From positions 1 through 5,467 of the forward strand of contig CAZWXH010000114.1 of the NCBI GenBank assembly GCA_964637725.1: DNA of 5,467 nucleotides, given 5' to 3'. The stretch's first letter is position 1. The number at the start of each line of letters is the position of its first letter. Source of the stretch: CAZWXH01 sp964637725 (lineage in GTDB: Bacteria > Bacillota_I > Bacilli_A > Erysipelotrichales > Coprobacillaceae). The notes below the pieces were generated by a model, which saw only the letters and a list, made by a program, of their open reading frames with translations, was not told the DNA's origin and searched no databases. The position numbers and the translations under genes are program-made. Positions 1-5,417 of the stretch are shown here, one piece after another.

Positions 1-1
1 C

Positions 2-33
2 CAATAAATAAAATATATTTTCATTATTTATTG
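2..33. repeat. AT-rich inverted repeat downstream of ytpR
   Basis: A perfect 10-base inverted repeat, CAATAAATAA (2-11) and TTATTTATTG (24-33), is separated by 12 bases, and the centre is itself palindromic (AAAATATATTTT, 10-21). It lies 16 bases past the ytpR stop codon, where an operon end could sit. The stem has only one G-C pair and no clean run of T follows on the minus strand, so it is a poor intrinsic terminator. In such AT-rich sequence it may be partly chance. Confidence 0.4.
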
Positions 34-49
34 ACATTTAATAGTTTGT

Positions 50-652
50 CTATTTAAAAAATGATTCTCCAACTTCATACTTTTCATTATCTAATATCAT
101 TATACCACGAACTAGTGGTGCATTGGCAAGCCCTAATTCTTTTTGTGAACATAACATACCAAAAGAATCAATTCCACGTAACTTGGAAGGCTTTATAATT
201 AAACCCGAAGGCATAACGGCATTAATCTTTGCGACCACAACAAGTTGATTAAGTTCAACATTAGGGGCACCACAAACAATTTGTAGTAGCTCGCTTTTAA
301 TATCTACTTTACAAAGATGAAGATGATCTGAATCAGGATGACTCTCTATTTCAATGACTTTTCCAACAACAAACCCATCATCATAATCACTTTCTACTGG
401 TTTTTGGTTGTATTGATTTAATATTTTATTGAATTGCTCAACAAATAAAGGAGATATCTTTATCATTCCGTCAGTTAAATTATCAATATATAAAGATGCA
501 GAGAAAAGATTATATCCAATCACTTTATCATCATGATAAAGAATACATAAATCATCAATTCTATTTGAAGAAGTCGTTATTCTTTCATCACATAAACGAA
601 TTAATAAAACATCACCGACATTATGATAATTATAGAATGCATGTAAATTCAT
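50..652 (-). CDS. ytpR: YtpR-family tRNA-binding-domain protein
   Basis: This is a cytoplasmic protein of about 200 residues in the YtpR family. The N-terminal part (about residues 1-85, beginning MNLHAFYN..GDVLL) matches the DUF4479 region of YtpR. The C-terminal part (about 92-200) is an EMAPII/Arc1p-like OB-fold tRNA-binding domain of the kind also found at the start of bacterial PheT: it has VGKVIEIESHPDSDHL, IVCGAPN, a VMPSG-like turn and FGMLCSQKELGL. The domain is known to bind RNA; the cellular role of YtpR is not established. Start choice: in-frame GTG (661) and ATG (658) sit on or right beside the Shine-Dalgarno sequence, whereas the ATG at 652 follows GGTGAT (662-657) at normal spacing and gives the family's usual N terminus. 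It is the last gene seen in the operon and is probably translationally coupled to ytpP, whose stop codon lies just upstream of this start. Confidence 0.9.
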   Translation of the reverse strand: MNLHAFYNYHNVGDVLLIRLCDERITTSSNRIDDLCILYHDDKVIGYNLFSASLYIDNLTDGMIKISPLFVEQFNKILNQYNQKPVESDYDDGFVVGKVIEIESHPDSDHLHLCKVDIKSELLQIVCGAPNVELNQLVVVAKINAVMPSGLIIKPSKLRGIDSFGMLCSQKELGLANAPLVRGIMILDNEKYEVGESFFK

Positions 653-657
653 ATTCA

Positions 658-981
658 TCACCCTACAATAGCATCAATAAATGCTTGTATCTCAATTTTT
701 GTTTTTCTTAGTTTACTAACCAAATGAGAAACCTCATTACCTTTATCATATGCAATAAAAGATGGAATTCCCATAATTCCTAATTCAATACATAAATCAA
801 CCATTTCATCGCGATCAATATAATAAAAAGTCCACTCTTTATTATCATCAACCAATTCATTAATAAATGTTTTTAAAAAATGACAATCTGGACACCATGT
901 TGCTGAAAACACAAGTATACTATGTCCTTGTATTGCTTGTTTATAATCTTCTATACTCTTAATTTTTAATAAATTATCCAT
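658..981 (-). CDS. ytpP: Thioredoxin-like protein YtpP (CPDC active site)
   Basis: A 107-residue single-domain thioredoxin-fold protein. The active site is WCPDC (Cys30 and Cys33) in place of the canonical WCGPC, and the cis-proline is Pro73 in GIPSF. The YYIDRDE segment and the overall length fit B. subtilis YtpP-type proteins rather than the main thioredoxin TrxA. A redox role in the cytoplasm is likely, since there is no signal peptide; the substrate is unknown. The start ATG overlaps the trmB stop by one base (TAATG), with AAAGGAG within the last trmB codons as its ribosome binding site, so translation is probably coupled. The gene ends in tandem TGA TGA stops that run into the ytpR start region. 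The trmB-ytpP-ytpR order follows the ytm/ytp neighbourhood known in Bacillus. Confidence 0.9.
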   Translation of the reverse strand: MDNLLKIKSIEDYKQAIQGHSILVFSATWCPDCHFLKTFINELVDDNKEWTFYYIDRDEMVDLCIELGIMGIPSFIAYDKGNEVSHLVSKLRKTKIEIQAFIDAIVG

Positions 982-1631
982 TATTTTTCTCCTTTAAATA
1001 TTGTATCAATACGATAGATAGGTCCATGAGGTGAGAACTTTTGTTCATATTCAGTACGAATATTATCTTCATAACCCTCACTATTATGTAAATTTAAACA
1101 CACATCTTCAAAATTCATCCCAAATTGTTGAAATGAGATTAAAGAATATTCAAATAATCCACGATTATCTGTTTTTAATATTAAATGACCATTCTTTTTC
1201 AATATATCTTGATATATCGGTAAAAAAGTTGAAGAAGTTAATCTTCTCTTAGCATGTTTTTTCTTTGGCCAAGGGTCACTAAAATTTAGATATATACAAT
1301 CAATCTCATCTAATTCAAATACTTCCAATAAATCAGCAGCATCTTCTTTCATGAGCTTTAAATTATCTAAAGGTGCTTCGCAATCCAGTTTTTTTATAGC
1401 TTGTACAAGAACACTAGAAAACTTTTCAATACCAATAAAGTTTATATCTGGATATTGCTTTGCATTTTCAATAATAAACTGTCCTTTACCCATCCCTATT
1501 TCTATATAAATAGGATTATCATTATGAAATATATCTTTCCACTTACCTTTGTGGTCTTTTGTATTTAATACAACAAAGTATTTGTGATTTTCTAAAATTT
1601 GATCCGCATTTGGGTTATTCCTTAATCGCAT
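981..1631 (-). CDS. trmB: tRNA (guanine-46-N7)-methyltransferase TrmB
   Basis: The enzyme transfers a methyl group from S-adenosylmethionine to N7 of G46 in the variable loop of tRNA. The 216-residue product has the SAM-binding motif IEIGMGKGQF (43-52), the acidic residue of IGIEKF (67-71), the family signature NFSDPWPKKKHAKRR (116-130), KTDNRGLFEYS (153-163) and TEYEQKF (193-199), all typical of Bacillus-type TrmB, at full length. Start choice: an in-frame GTG at 1643 would add four residues but overlaps the Shine-Dalgarno GGAGGG (1641-1636). The ATG at 1631 lies four bases after it and gives the usual MRLRN N terminus. The gene follows rsuA by 38 bases and overlaps ytpP by one base. The last codons (Gly-Glu-Lys) also encode the ytpP ribosome binding site. 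Confidence 0.97.
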   Translation of the reverse strand: MRLRNNPNADQILENHKYFVVLNTKDHKGKWKDIFHNDNPIYIEIGMGKGQFIIENAKQYPDINFIGIEKFSSVLVQAIKKLDCEAPLDNLKLMKEDAADLLEVFELDEIDCIYLNFSDPWPKKKHAKRRLTSSTFLPIYQDILKKNGHLILKTDNRGLFEYSLISFQQFGMNFEDVCLNLHNSEGYEDNIRTEYEQKFSPHGPIYRIDTIFKGEK

Positions 1632-1656
1632 AAAGCCCTCCACTTATTTTTTTAAT

Positions 1657-1665
1657 ATTGTAACA
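1657..1665 (-). promoter_or_regulatory. Possible internal promoter for trmB (extended -10)
   Basis: In the short rsuA-trmB gap the minus strand reads TGTTACAAT, a TG-N extension plus a -10 hexamer one base from consensus. It would start transcription near 1650 and leave a leader of about 19 bases carrying the trmB Shine-Dalgarno. No convincing -35 is visible upstream, where rsuA is still coding. It may provide a secondary start for trmB-ytpP-ytpR. Confidence 0.3.
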
Positions 1666-1669
1666 CAAT

Positions 1670-2374
1670 TTAAGCTTTTAATCTATCTAATTCTTCTTCA
1701 CTTAATCGACGATATTCACCTAATTCTAAGGATTCATCTAAAGTTAAGTCCTTCATTCTTATCCTTTTTAAAAAAGTCACTTCTTTTCCTACTGCTATAA
1801 ACATCTTCTTGACTTGATGAAATTTTCCTTCATATATTTCTACTTCAATTTCAGTTGTTTGTTTATCAATTGATAAAATCGAAAGATGAGCGCTAAGACA
1901 TTGATAATCATCAATCACAACCCCTTCTTTGAATACTTTAATATCTTCATTAGTTACAATGCCATCTATCTTTGCATAATATATTTTAGAAACATGGTTT
2001 TTTGGTGATAATAAAGAATGGGCTAACTTTCCATCGTTTGTAAGTAACAATAAACCCTCTGTATCAACATCTAGTCTTCCTACAGGAAATAGATCATGAC
2101 GAAAGTAATCATCTATTAAATCTACAACTACTGGATTAACATTATCAACAGTTGCACTGACATATCCTTGAGGCTTATTCAACATATAATAGACAAATTC
2201 TTCATATTTAATGACCTCATCATCAACGATAATGATATCATTTTCAATATCTATTTGATGACTATCTTTTTTTATAGTATTTCCATTAATAGATACACGA
2301 CCTTTTTTTAAAATATCTTTGACTTCTTTTCTAGTTCCAAATCCCGAATGGGCTAATAACTTATCTAATCTCAT
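1670..2374 (-). CDS. rsuA: RsuA-type 16S rRNA pseudouridine synthase
   Basis: The 234-residue protein has the RsuA/RluB/E/F layout: an N-terminal S4 RNA-binding domain (about 1-60, MRLDKLLAHSGFGTRKE and GRVSINGN) followed by the catalytic domain. The catalytic aspartate is Asp102 in PVGRLDVDTEGLLLLTNDG. MLNKPQGY (64-71) is a family motif, and EGKFHQVKKMF (182-192) is the RsuA-type form; RluB-type enzymes usually have EGRNREVRR there. RsuA isomerises U516 of 16S rRNA (E. coli numbering), so that is the likely target, although some Firmicutes homologues are only loosely assigned. The start ATG is preceded by GAGG at suitable spacing and lies inside the last codons of the upstream lipoprotein gene (14-base overlap), which indicates one transcript and coupled translation. 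Confidence 0.9.
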   Translation of the reverse strand: MRLDKLLAHSGFGTRKEVKDILKKGRVSINGNTIKKDSHQIDIENDIIIVDDEVIKYEEFVYYMLNKPQGYVSATVDNVNPVVVDLIDDYFRHDLFPVGRLDVDTEGLLLLTNDGKLAHSLLSPKNHVSKIYYAKIDGIVTNEDIKVFKEGVVIDDYQCLSAHLSILSIDKQTTEIEVEIYEGKFHQVKKMFIAVGKEVTFLKRIRMKDLTLDESLELGEYRRLSEEELDRLKA

Positions 2375-2840
2375 CTCTAACCTCTATATATTTCTCAACT
2401 GACTTTGTTTTTTTCTCATCAGTATAATATTTTATGTATAATTTTACCATTTGTTTTGTTGTTGTTTTCCCAGATAATTGTACCCCTTTATAATAACCAT
2501 TTGGTTTATCAATGTAATTGGGTTTTAAATGATAAACCATTTCATCAAATAATCCAATTGTAGGACACATTGATGTATCGTCTTCAGATGCATAAGCCAT
2601 AGCTTCTATTGAGTACATCGGTTCAGACGTTTGATTAATGATAATATCATAACGATATACATCATCTAATGTATTATAAACAAGTGAAACATTAAAAGGA
2701 TATGAATCACTAAATTCTTTTTGATTAACTAATTTTTCTTTTATAGAATTGTATTTTTCAAACTGTTTATCTTCCTTTGAAGGTTGAGAACAACCTACTA
2801 AAAGTAAACAAGTAAAAATAAATAAACATATCTTTTTCAT
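2361..2840 (-). CDS. Unrecognised lipoprotein
   Basis: I do not recognise a named family. The first 17 residues form a lipoprotein signal: a Lys-Lys start, a hydrophobic stretch (ICLFIFTCLLL) and a lipobox LVGC with Cys17 as the lipidated residue. The product is therefore probably anchored on the outer face of the membrane. The mature part (142 residues) is charged and Lys-rich at first (about 20-45), then looks beta-rich, with alternating hydrophobic residues in VSLVYNTLDDVYRYDIIINQ and MVKLYIKYYT, as in a small Ig-like or beta-sandwich domain; the fold is inference. No catalytic motif is visible. It is the first gene of the rsuA-trmB-ytpP-ytpR operon and overlaps rsuA by 14 bases. The ribosome binding site is AAGGTG, five bases from the start. 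Confidence 0.85.
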   Translation of the reverse strand: MKKICLFIFTCLLLVGCSQPSKEDKQFEKYNSIKEKLVNQKEFSDSYPFNVSLVYNTLDDVYRYDIIINQTSEPMYSIEAMAYASEDDTSMCPTIGLFDEMVYHLKPNYIDKPNGYYKGVQLSGKTTTKQMVKLYIKYYTDEKKTKSVEKYIEVRDEIR

Positions 2841-2855
2841 TTTATCACCTTGTTT

Positions 2856-2864
2856 ATTATATCA
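2856..2864 (-). promoter_or_regulatory. Extended -10 promoter of the lipoprotein-rsuA-trmB operon
   Basis: The minus strand reads TGATATAAT, a consensus -10 with a TG-N extension. The -35 region is only a run of T belonging to the upstream terminator, which an extended -10 can tolerate. The predicted start, near 2849, would lie almost in the Shine-Dalgarno of the lipoprotein gene, so the leader would be extremely short. Its place right after a terminator makes it the natural start of the five-gene operon. Confidence 0.6.
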
Positions 2865-2878
2865 TGATTTTAAAAATG

Positions 2879-2899
2879 AAAAAAGGCTTATTAGCCTTT
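2879..2899 (-). terminator. Intrinsic terminator of the cysteine-rich small gene
   Basis: On the minus strand AAAGGCT (2899-2893), loop AATA and AGCCTTT (2888-2882) form a perfect 7-bp hairpin that runs directly into a T tract ending at 2879. The stem overlaps the stop codon of the DUF1540-type gene by two bases. On the plus strand no good T run follows, so it works in one direction. It separates that gene from the lipoprotein operon. Confidence 0.85.
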
Positions 2900-3047
2900 A
2901 TCTCATTTCAAAAGTATCACATGCAGTTTGATCAACTTCCTTTGCGTTAGAACAATGACATTTTCCTACTTGAATACAATTAGCATCACAAGATCCTTCA
3001 CAATTATATTTACAGCTATCTACGCTACATTTTACGTCTTTTGCCAT
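2898..3047 (-). CDS. Small cysteine-rich DUF1540-type protein (49 aa)
   Basis: A 49-residue protein starting MAKDVKCSVDSCKYNC and ending ACDTFEMR. The C-x4-C-x-Y-N start, the IxVG centre and the Cys-x-Thr-Phe end match the DUF1540 family of small Firmicutes proteins of unknown function. It has eight cysteines (7, 12, 16, 20, 24, 30, 32, 43) and one His (31) beside the Cys30/Cys32 pair. This is more cysteine than the minimal DUF1540 pattern and suggests metal (zinc or other) binding; that is inference. There is no signal peptide. The ribosome binding site GGAGGTGAT, three bases before the ATG, is a near-perfect anti-Shine-Dalgarno match, so high expression is possible. A hairpin terminator directly follows the stop codon. 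It lies downstream of the Cse60-like gene and may share its transcript or use its own promoter. Confidence 0.85.
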   Translation of the reverse strand: MAKDVKCSVDSCKYNCEGSCDANCIQVGKCHCSNAKEVDQTACDTFEMR

Positions 3048-3063
3048 GGTATCACCTCCATGA

Positions 3064-3093
3064 ATAGTATGGCAATAATTACGATGAATATAC
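3064..3093 (-). promoter_or_regulatory. SigE-like promoter candidate for the cysteine-rich gene
   Basis: The minus strand reads GTATATT (3093-3087), 15 bases, then CATACTAT (3071-3064). The B. subtilis SigE consensus is roughly ATATT, 14-15 bases, then CATACA-T, so this differs at about two positions. It overlaps the end of the Cse60-like coding region. A start about seven bases past the -10 would cut into the Shine-Dalgarno, which counts against it. TACTAT could also be a weak SigA -10, without a good -35. Confidence 0.3.
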
Positions 3094-3252
3094 GATAAGA
3101 CAGCTAAAACTATATTCTAGTTCACCATTGTGAGAAGTTAAACTCACTTGATATTTAATCTCTTGAACGCTTACTTCTTCTTTTTCAAAAAAATCATTAA
3201 CTGCATCTTCTAAATCTAATTCATGTGTTTTTTCAATTATTTTTATTTTCAT
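3079..3252 (-). CDS. Cse60-like small protein (57 aa)
   Basis: A 57-residue acidic protein starting MKIKIIEKTHELDLEDAVND and ending EYSFSCLIVYSS. The pattern (short beta strand, H-E-x-D-L-E-x-x-V-N-x-F helix, I-K-Y strand with a serine-containing turn, then a final YSxxxLIVY strand) matches the Spore_Cse60 family of about 60-residue Firmicutes proteins by recall; no search was possible. In B. subtilis cse60 is transcribed in the mother cell under SigE, but the protein's function is unknown, and many homologues may not be sporulation-specific. There is no signal peptide or membrane segment. No Shine-Dalgarno is visible before the ATG (TTATTCTCTATTT), which contrasts sharply with the next gene. 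It lies 38 bases after the epimerase gene with no terminator between, so read-through from nagA is possible. Confidence 0.7.
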   Translation of the reverse strand: MKIKIIEKTHELDLEDAVNDFFEKEEVSVQEIKYQVSLTSHNGELEYSFSCLIVYSS

Positions 3253-3272
3253 AAATAGAGAATAACATATTT

Positions 3273-3278
3273 ATTATA
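3273..3278 (-). promoter_or_regulatory. Candidate -10 box upstream of the Cse60-like gene
   Basis: A consensus TATAAT on the minus strand lies 20 bases before the Cse60-like start codon, in the 38-base gap after the epimerase gene. No TG extension and no good -35 are visible, so in such AT-rich sequence it is weak evidence for a separate promoter. Confidence 0.25.
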
Positions 3279-3290
3279 AAATATTTGTCA

Positions 3291-4169
3291 TTATTGATTG
3301 ATTTCTACTCTAAATTCACATGTGAATTTAGCATTTGGTTTTAAACAAACAACGCTCTCTTTTTCTTTGAATTCTCCAGTAAAATCAACATAATCATTAT
3401 GTCCTACCCAAGGCTCAAACGCTAACAAACCACCGACATGACTTGCTGTCCAAATTCCTAAATGCTCAAAACCACTCATATGAAAACGTAATGATTTTGA
3501 ATGATTGAGTGATTTTAGTTCAACCCATTTAGATTTAAAGTTTTTGACAACAATTGCATCATTATCAAACATAGCTTGTCTTACAAAAAATCTTTTTTCA
3601 TTATCAAATAGTTTTCTTGTTTCAAATGACATACCACGTTTTTCAACATCAATAATTTTTTGATCTAATGTTTCATTTTGTTCAAATTCAACATAATAAT
3701 CATTACTTGATTCATTATCATAAAATGGACAAGCAAATGCAGGATGTCCCCCTACTTGAAAATATATTTCTTTATCATCAATATTTTGTATTTCAATATG
3801 ACAAACTAATTGATTGTCTTCTAAAGAATATTTAACTTTTAAATCAAATAAATATGGATATTGTTTAATAATATCTTCATTTGATTGTAAATCAAATTCA
3901 ACACAAATATCAGATATTTGATTTGTTTTATAAACATTGTGACGAGAAAAGCCATGTTGTGTCATCGTATAAGTTTTTCCATCGATACGACATTCATTAT
4001 TTTGTAAAGCACCAACAATTGGGAAAAGTATAGGTGCACTATTAGCCCATAAAATAGGATCCCTTCTCCACATATAATTGATATTATCTTTCCGACCAAT
4101 AATATTAATGATTTCAGCCCCTTTAGGATTTAATTCAACTTCTAATAAGTCATTTTTTAATATTGTCAT
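3291..4169 (-). CDS. Aldose 1-epimerase family protein (LacX/GalM-like)
   Basis: A 292-residue cytoplasmic mutarotase-type protein. Enzymes of this fold interconvert alpha and beta anomers of free sugars; the LacX subgroup's exact substrate is not settled. Visible motifs are WANSAPILFPIVGAL (41-55), QHGFSRH (71-77, with His72 and Arg76 as likely active-site residues), GGHPAF (140-145, likely catalytic His142), GFEHLGIW (233-240) and LAFEPWVGHND (249-259, Glu252 as the probable catalytic base). The compact length and the FEPWxG end favour LacX over classical galactose GalM. Its ATG lies ten bases after the nagA stop, and that stop codon (TAG) is part of the GGAG ribosome binding site, so it is clearly co-transcribed with nagA. 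A role in amino-sugar or mixed hexose uptake pathways is inferred from this pairing. Confidence 0.88.
   Translation of the reverse strand: MTILKNDLLEVELNPKGAEIINIIGRKDNINYMWRRDPILWANSAPILFPIVGALQNNECRIDGKTYTMTQHGFSRHNVYKTNQISDICVEFDLQSNEDIIKQYPYLFDLKVKYSLEDNQLVCHIEIQNIDDKEIYFQVGGHPAFACPFYDNESSNDYYVEFEQNETLDQKIIDVEKRGMSFETRKLFDNEKRFFVRQAMFDNDAIVVKNFKSKWVELKSLNHSKSLRFHMSGFEHLGIWTASHVGGLLAFEPWVGHNDYVDFTGEFKEKESVVCLKPNAKFTCEFRVEINQ
3310..3331. repeat. 22-base perfect palindrome inside the epimerase gene
   Basis: CTAAATTCACA (3310-3320) is followed directly by its exact reverse complement (3321-3331). It lies within codons for Ala-Lys-Phe-Thr-Cys-Glu-Phe-Arg near the 3' end of the epimerase gene, 57 bases upstream of the Cse60-like start codon. 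It could be an operator for a dimeric regulator of the downstream small genes, or an RNA hairpin (9-bp stem with a CATG loop). No T run follows, so it is not an intrinsic terminator. Confidence 0.75.
3904..3920. repeat. 17-base inverted repeat inside the epimerase gene
   Basis: CAAATATC and GATATTTG are perfect reverse complements around a single central A. It lies mid-gene in codons for Gln-Ile-Ser-Asp-Ile-Cys and has no evident regulatory position. It is recorded because the same gene also carries a longer palindrome. Confidence 0.5.
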
Positions 4170-4179
4170 TTTTATACTC

Positions 4180-5310
4180 CTATTTCATTTGTCCCTTAAT
4201 CATTGCTTGTTTAATATAAATATCATTATCAAAGAAAATAATATCAGCATAGTTTCCTACTTTGATTTCACCAAGTTTCTTCTCATTTATACTTTGGGCT
4301 GGATTATAGCTTGCAAGATTAACTGCTTCATTAATTGTTAAACCTAAATGATTGTAAGCATTTTTAACACATTCATTCATATTTGCGACACTCCCAGCTA
4401 AAGCACCATTTTCTAGCCTTGCTTGATTTTCTTTTACAAATACTGGTTGTGTTCCTAATTTATATTGCCCATCTGGGAGACCAGCAGCTTCGATAGAATC
4501 TGTGATTAAGATTATTTTATCTTTTCCTTTAGCTCTTAATAATGCAGTTGCTGCTGGATAAGTCACATGAATACCATCTAATATTAACTCAGCATAAACA
4601 GAATCGTTAACCATGACAGCCCCAACAACACCTGGAGCTCTATGAGTCAATGGTGTCATGGCATTATAAGTATGTGTACCTGAAGTTGCACCTGCATCGA
4701 TAGCAGCTTGTGCTTCTTCATATGTTGCATTTGTATGACCTAAAGATACAACAGTATTTTTATCATTTAAGTACTTAATCAATTCTATTGAATGATCTAA
4801 CTCAGGTGCAATTGAAATCTTTCTAATTACATCTTGATGATCTTTAACAAAAGATAAATAATTCTCTACAGTTGGTTCAATCATACATTCTTCAGGTTGA
4901 GCACCTTTATAAATTTTGTTAAAAAATGGTCCTTCTAAATGAGTTCCTAAAATTTGTGCCCCAGCAACTTTATCTTTATACTCTGCAATATTATCTACTG
5001 CTTTAGCAATATCACTCGCTGGCATAGTCATTGTTGTTGGAAGTAAAGCTGTTACTCCTGTTTTAAGTGCGGCAACAGAAATACTGTTTAAATCATTAAA
5101 TGTCGGATACATAGTATCACTACCTGCACGACCATGAGTATGAACATCTATAAACCCAGGACTTACAAACAATCCTTTAGCATCAATTAACTCTTCATCA
5201 GTGACTTCTCTATCACTAATTTCAACAATGATGTCATCTTCAATAAATATTTTCTTTTCAACTACTTCATCTTTTAATATCACTTTTCCATTAATAATAC
5301 ATTTTTTCAT
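4180..5310 (-). CDS. nagA: N-acetylglucosamine-6-phosphate deacetylase NagA
   Basis: NagA removes the acetyl group from N-acetylglucosamine-6-phosphate to give glucosamine-6-phosphate and acetate, a cytoplasmic step in the use of host or dietary amino sugars and in cell-wall recycling. The 376-residue protein is full length, with the amidohydrolase layout: GFIDVHTHG (52-60; His57 and His59), THLEGPFF (123-130; Glu126, metal ligand), SLGHTNA (189-195; His192), GTHTYNAM (211-218; His213), DGIHV (245-249; His248) and ITDSIEAAG (269-277; catalytic Asp271). LTHRAPGVVGA also fits the family. The AAAGGAGG ribosome binding site and an extended -10 promoter lie just upstream. It heads an operon with the epimerase gene. 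The partner nagB (glucosamine-6-phosphate deaminase) is not in this window. Confidence 0.97.
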   Translation of the reverse strand: MKKCIINGKVILKDEVVEKKIFIEDDIIVEISDREVTDEELIDAKGLFVSPGFIDVHTHGRAGSDTMYPTFNDLNSISVAALKTGVTALLPTTMTMPASDIAKAVDNIAEYKDKVAGAQILGTHLEGPFFNKIYKGAQPEECMIEPTVENYLSFVKDHQDVIRKISIAPELDHSIELIKYLNDKNTVVSLGHTNATYEEAQAAIDAGATSGTHTYNAMTPLTHRAPGVVGAVMVNDSVYAELILDGIHVTYPAATALLRAKGKDKIILITDSIEAAGLPDGQYKLGTQPVFVKENQARLENGALAGSVANMNECVKNAYNHLGLTINEAVNLASYNPAQSINEKKLGEIKVGNYADIIFFDNDIYIKQAMIKGQMK

Positions 5311-5330
5311 AGTAAATACCTCCTTTGTTT

Positions 5331-5358
5331 ATTATAACACTATTCACCTTTTCTTCAA
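5331..5358 (-). promoter_or_regulatory. nagA promoter (extended -10)
   Basis: The minus strand reads TTGAAG (5358-5353), a 16-base spacer, then TATAAT (5336-5331) with the TG-N extension (TGTTATAAT). Four of six -35 bases fit. The predicted start is near 5324, leaving a leader of only about 14 bases that begins right at the AGGAGG ribosome binding site (5324-5319). I see no clear cre or NagR-type operator beside it. Confidence 0.75.
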
Positions 5359-5387
5359 ATAAAATACATTTTGTTTTGTTAAATAAA

Positions 5388-5417
5388 TCAACACGAGAAA
5401 AGGAATTATTTTATAAT
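5388..5417 (+). promoter_or_regulatory. Divergent plus-strand promoter before the T-box-like leader
   Basis: TCAACA (5388-5393), an 18-base spacer and a consensus TATAAT (5412-5417) read to the right. Transcription would start near 5424, just before the T-box-like sequence. The -35 matches four of six bases. The -10 lies inside a perfect inverted repeat (5402-5420). Confidence 0.45.

Noticed and set aside
1..24. Minus-strand ATG at 24 as the start of another gene
   Set aside because: No Shine-Dalgarno precedes it, only eight codons are visible, and it falls in an AT-rich inverted repeat.
31..56. TTGACA at 31-36 as a plus-strand promoter
   Set aside because: No -10 at 16-18 bases; the nearest TATTTA is only 14 bases away, and no plus-strand gene follows.
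112..127. Short inverted repeat ACCAC/GTGGT
   Set aside because: A five-base stem inside ytpR coding sequence, of a size expected by chance.
496..711. Plus-strand open frame of 71 codons
   Set aside because: It lies opposite ytpR and ytpP, has no ribosome binding site and reads as low-complexity residues; it is a shadow frame.
1031..1252. Plus-strand open frame of 73 codons
   Set aside because: It lies entirely opposite trmB, whose motifs are unmistakable; no family resemblance.
4078..4341. Plus-strand open frame of 87 codons with hydrophobic stretches
   Set aside because: It spans the nagA-epimerase junction on the opposite strand; hydrophobicity arises from complementary AT-rich codons and there is no ribosome binding site.
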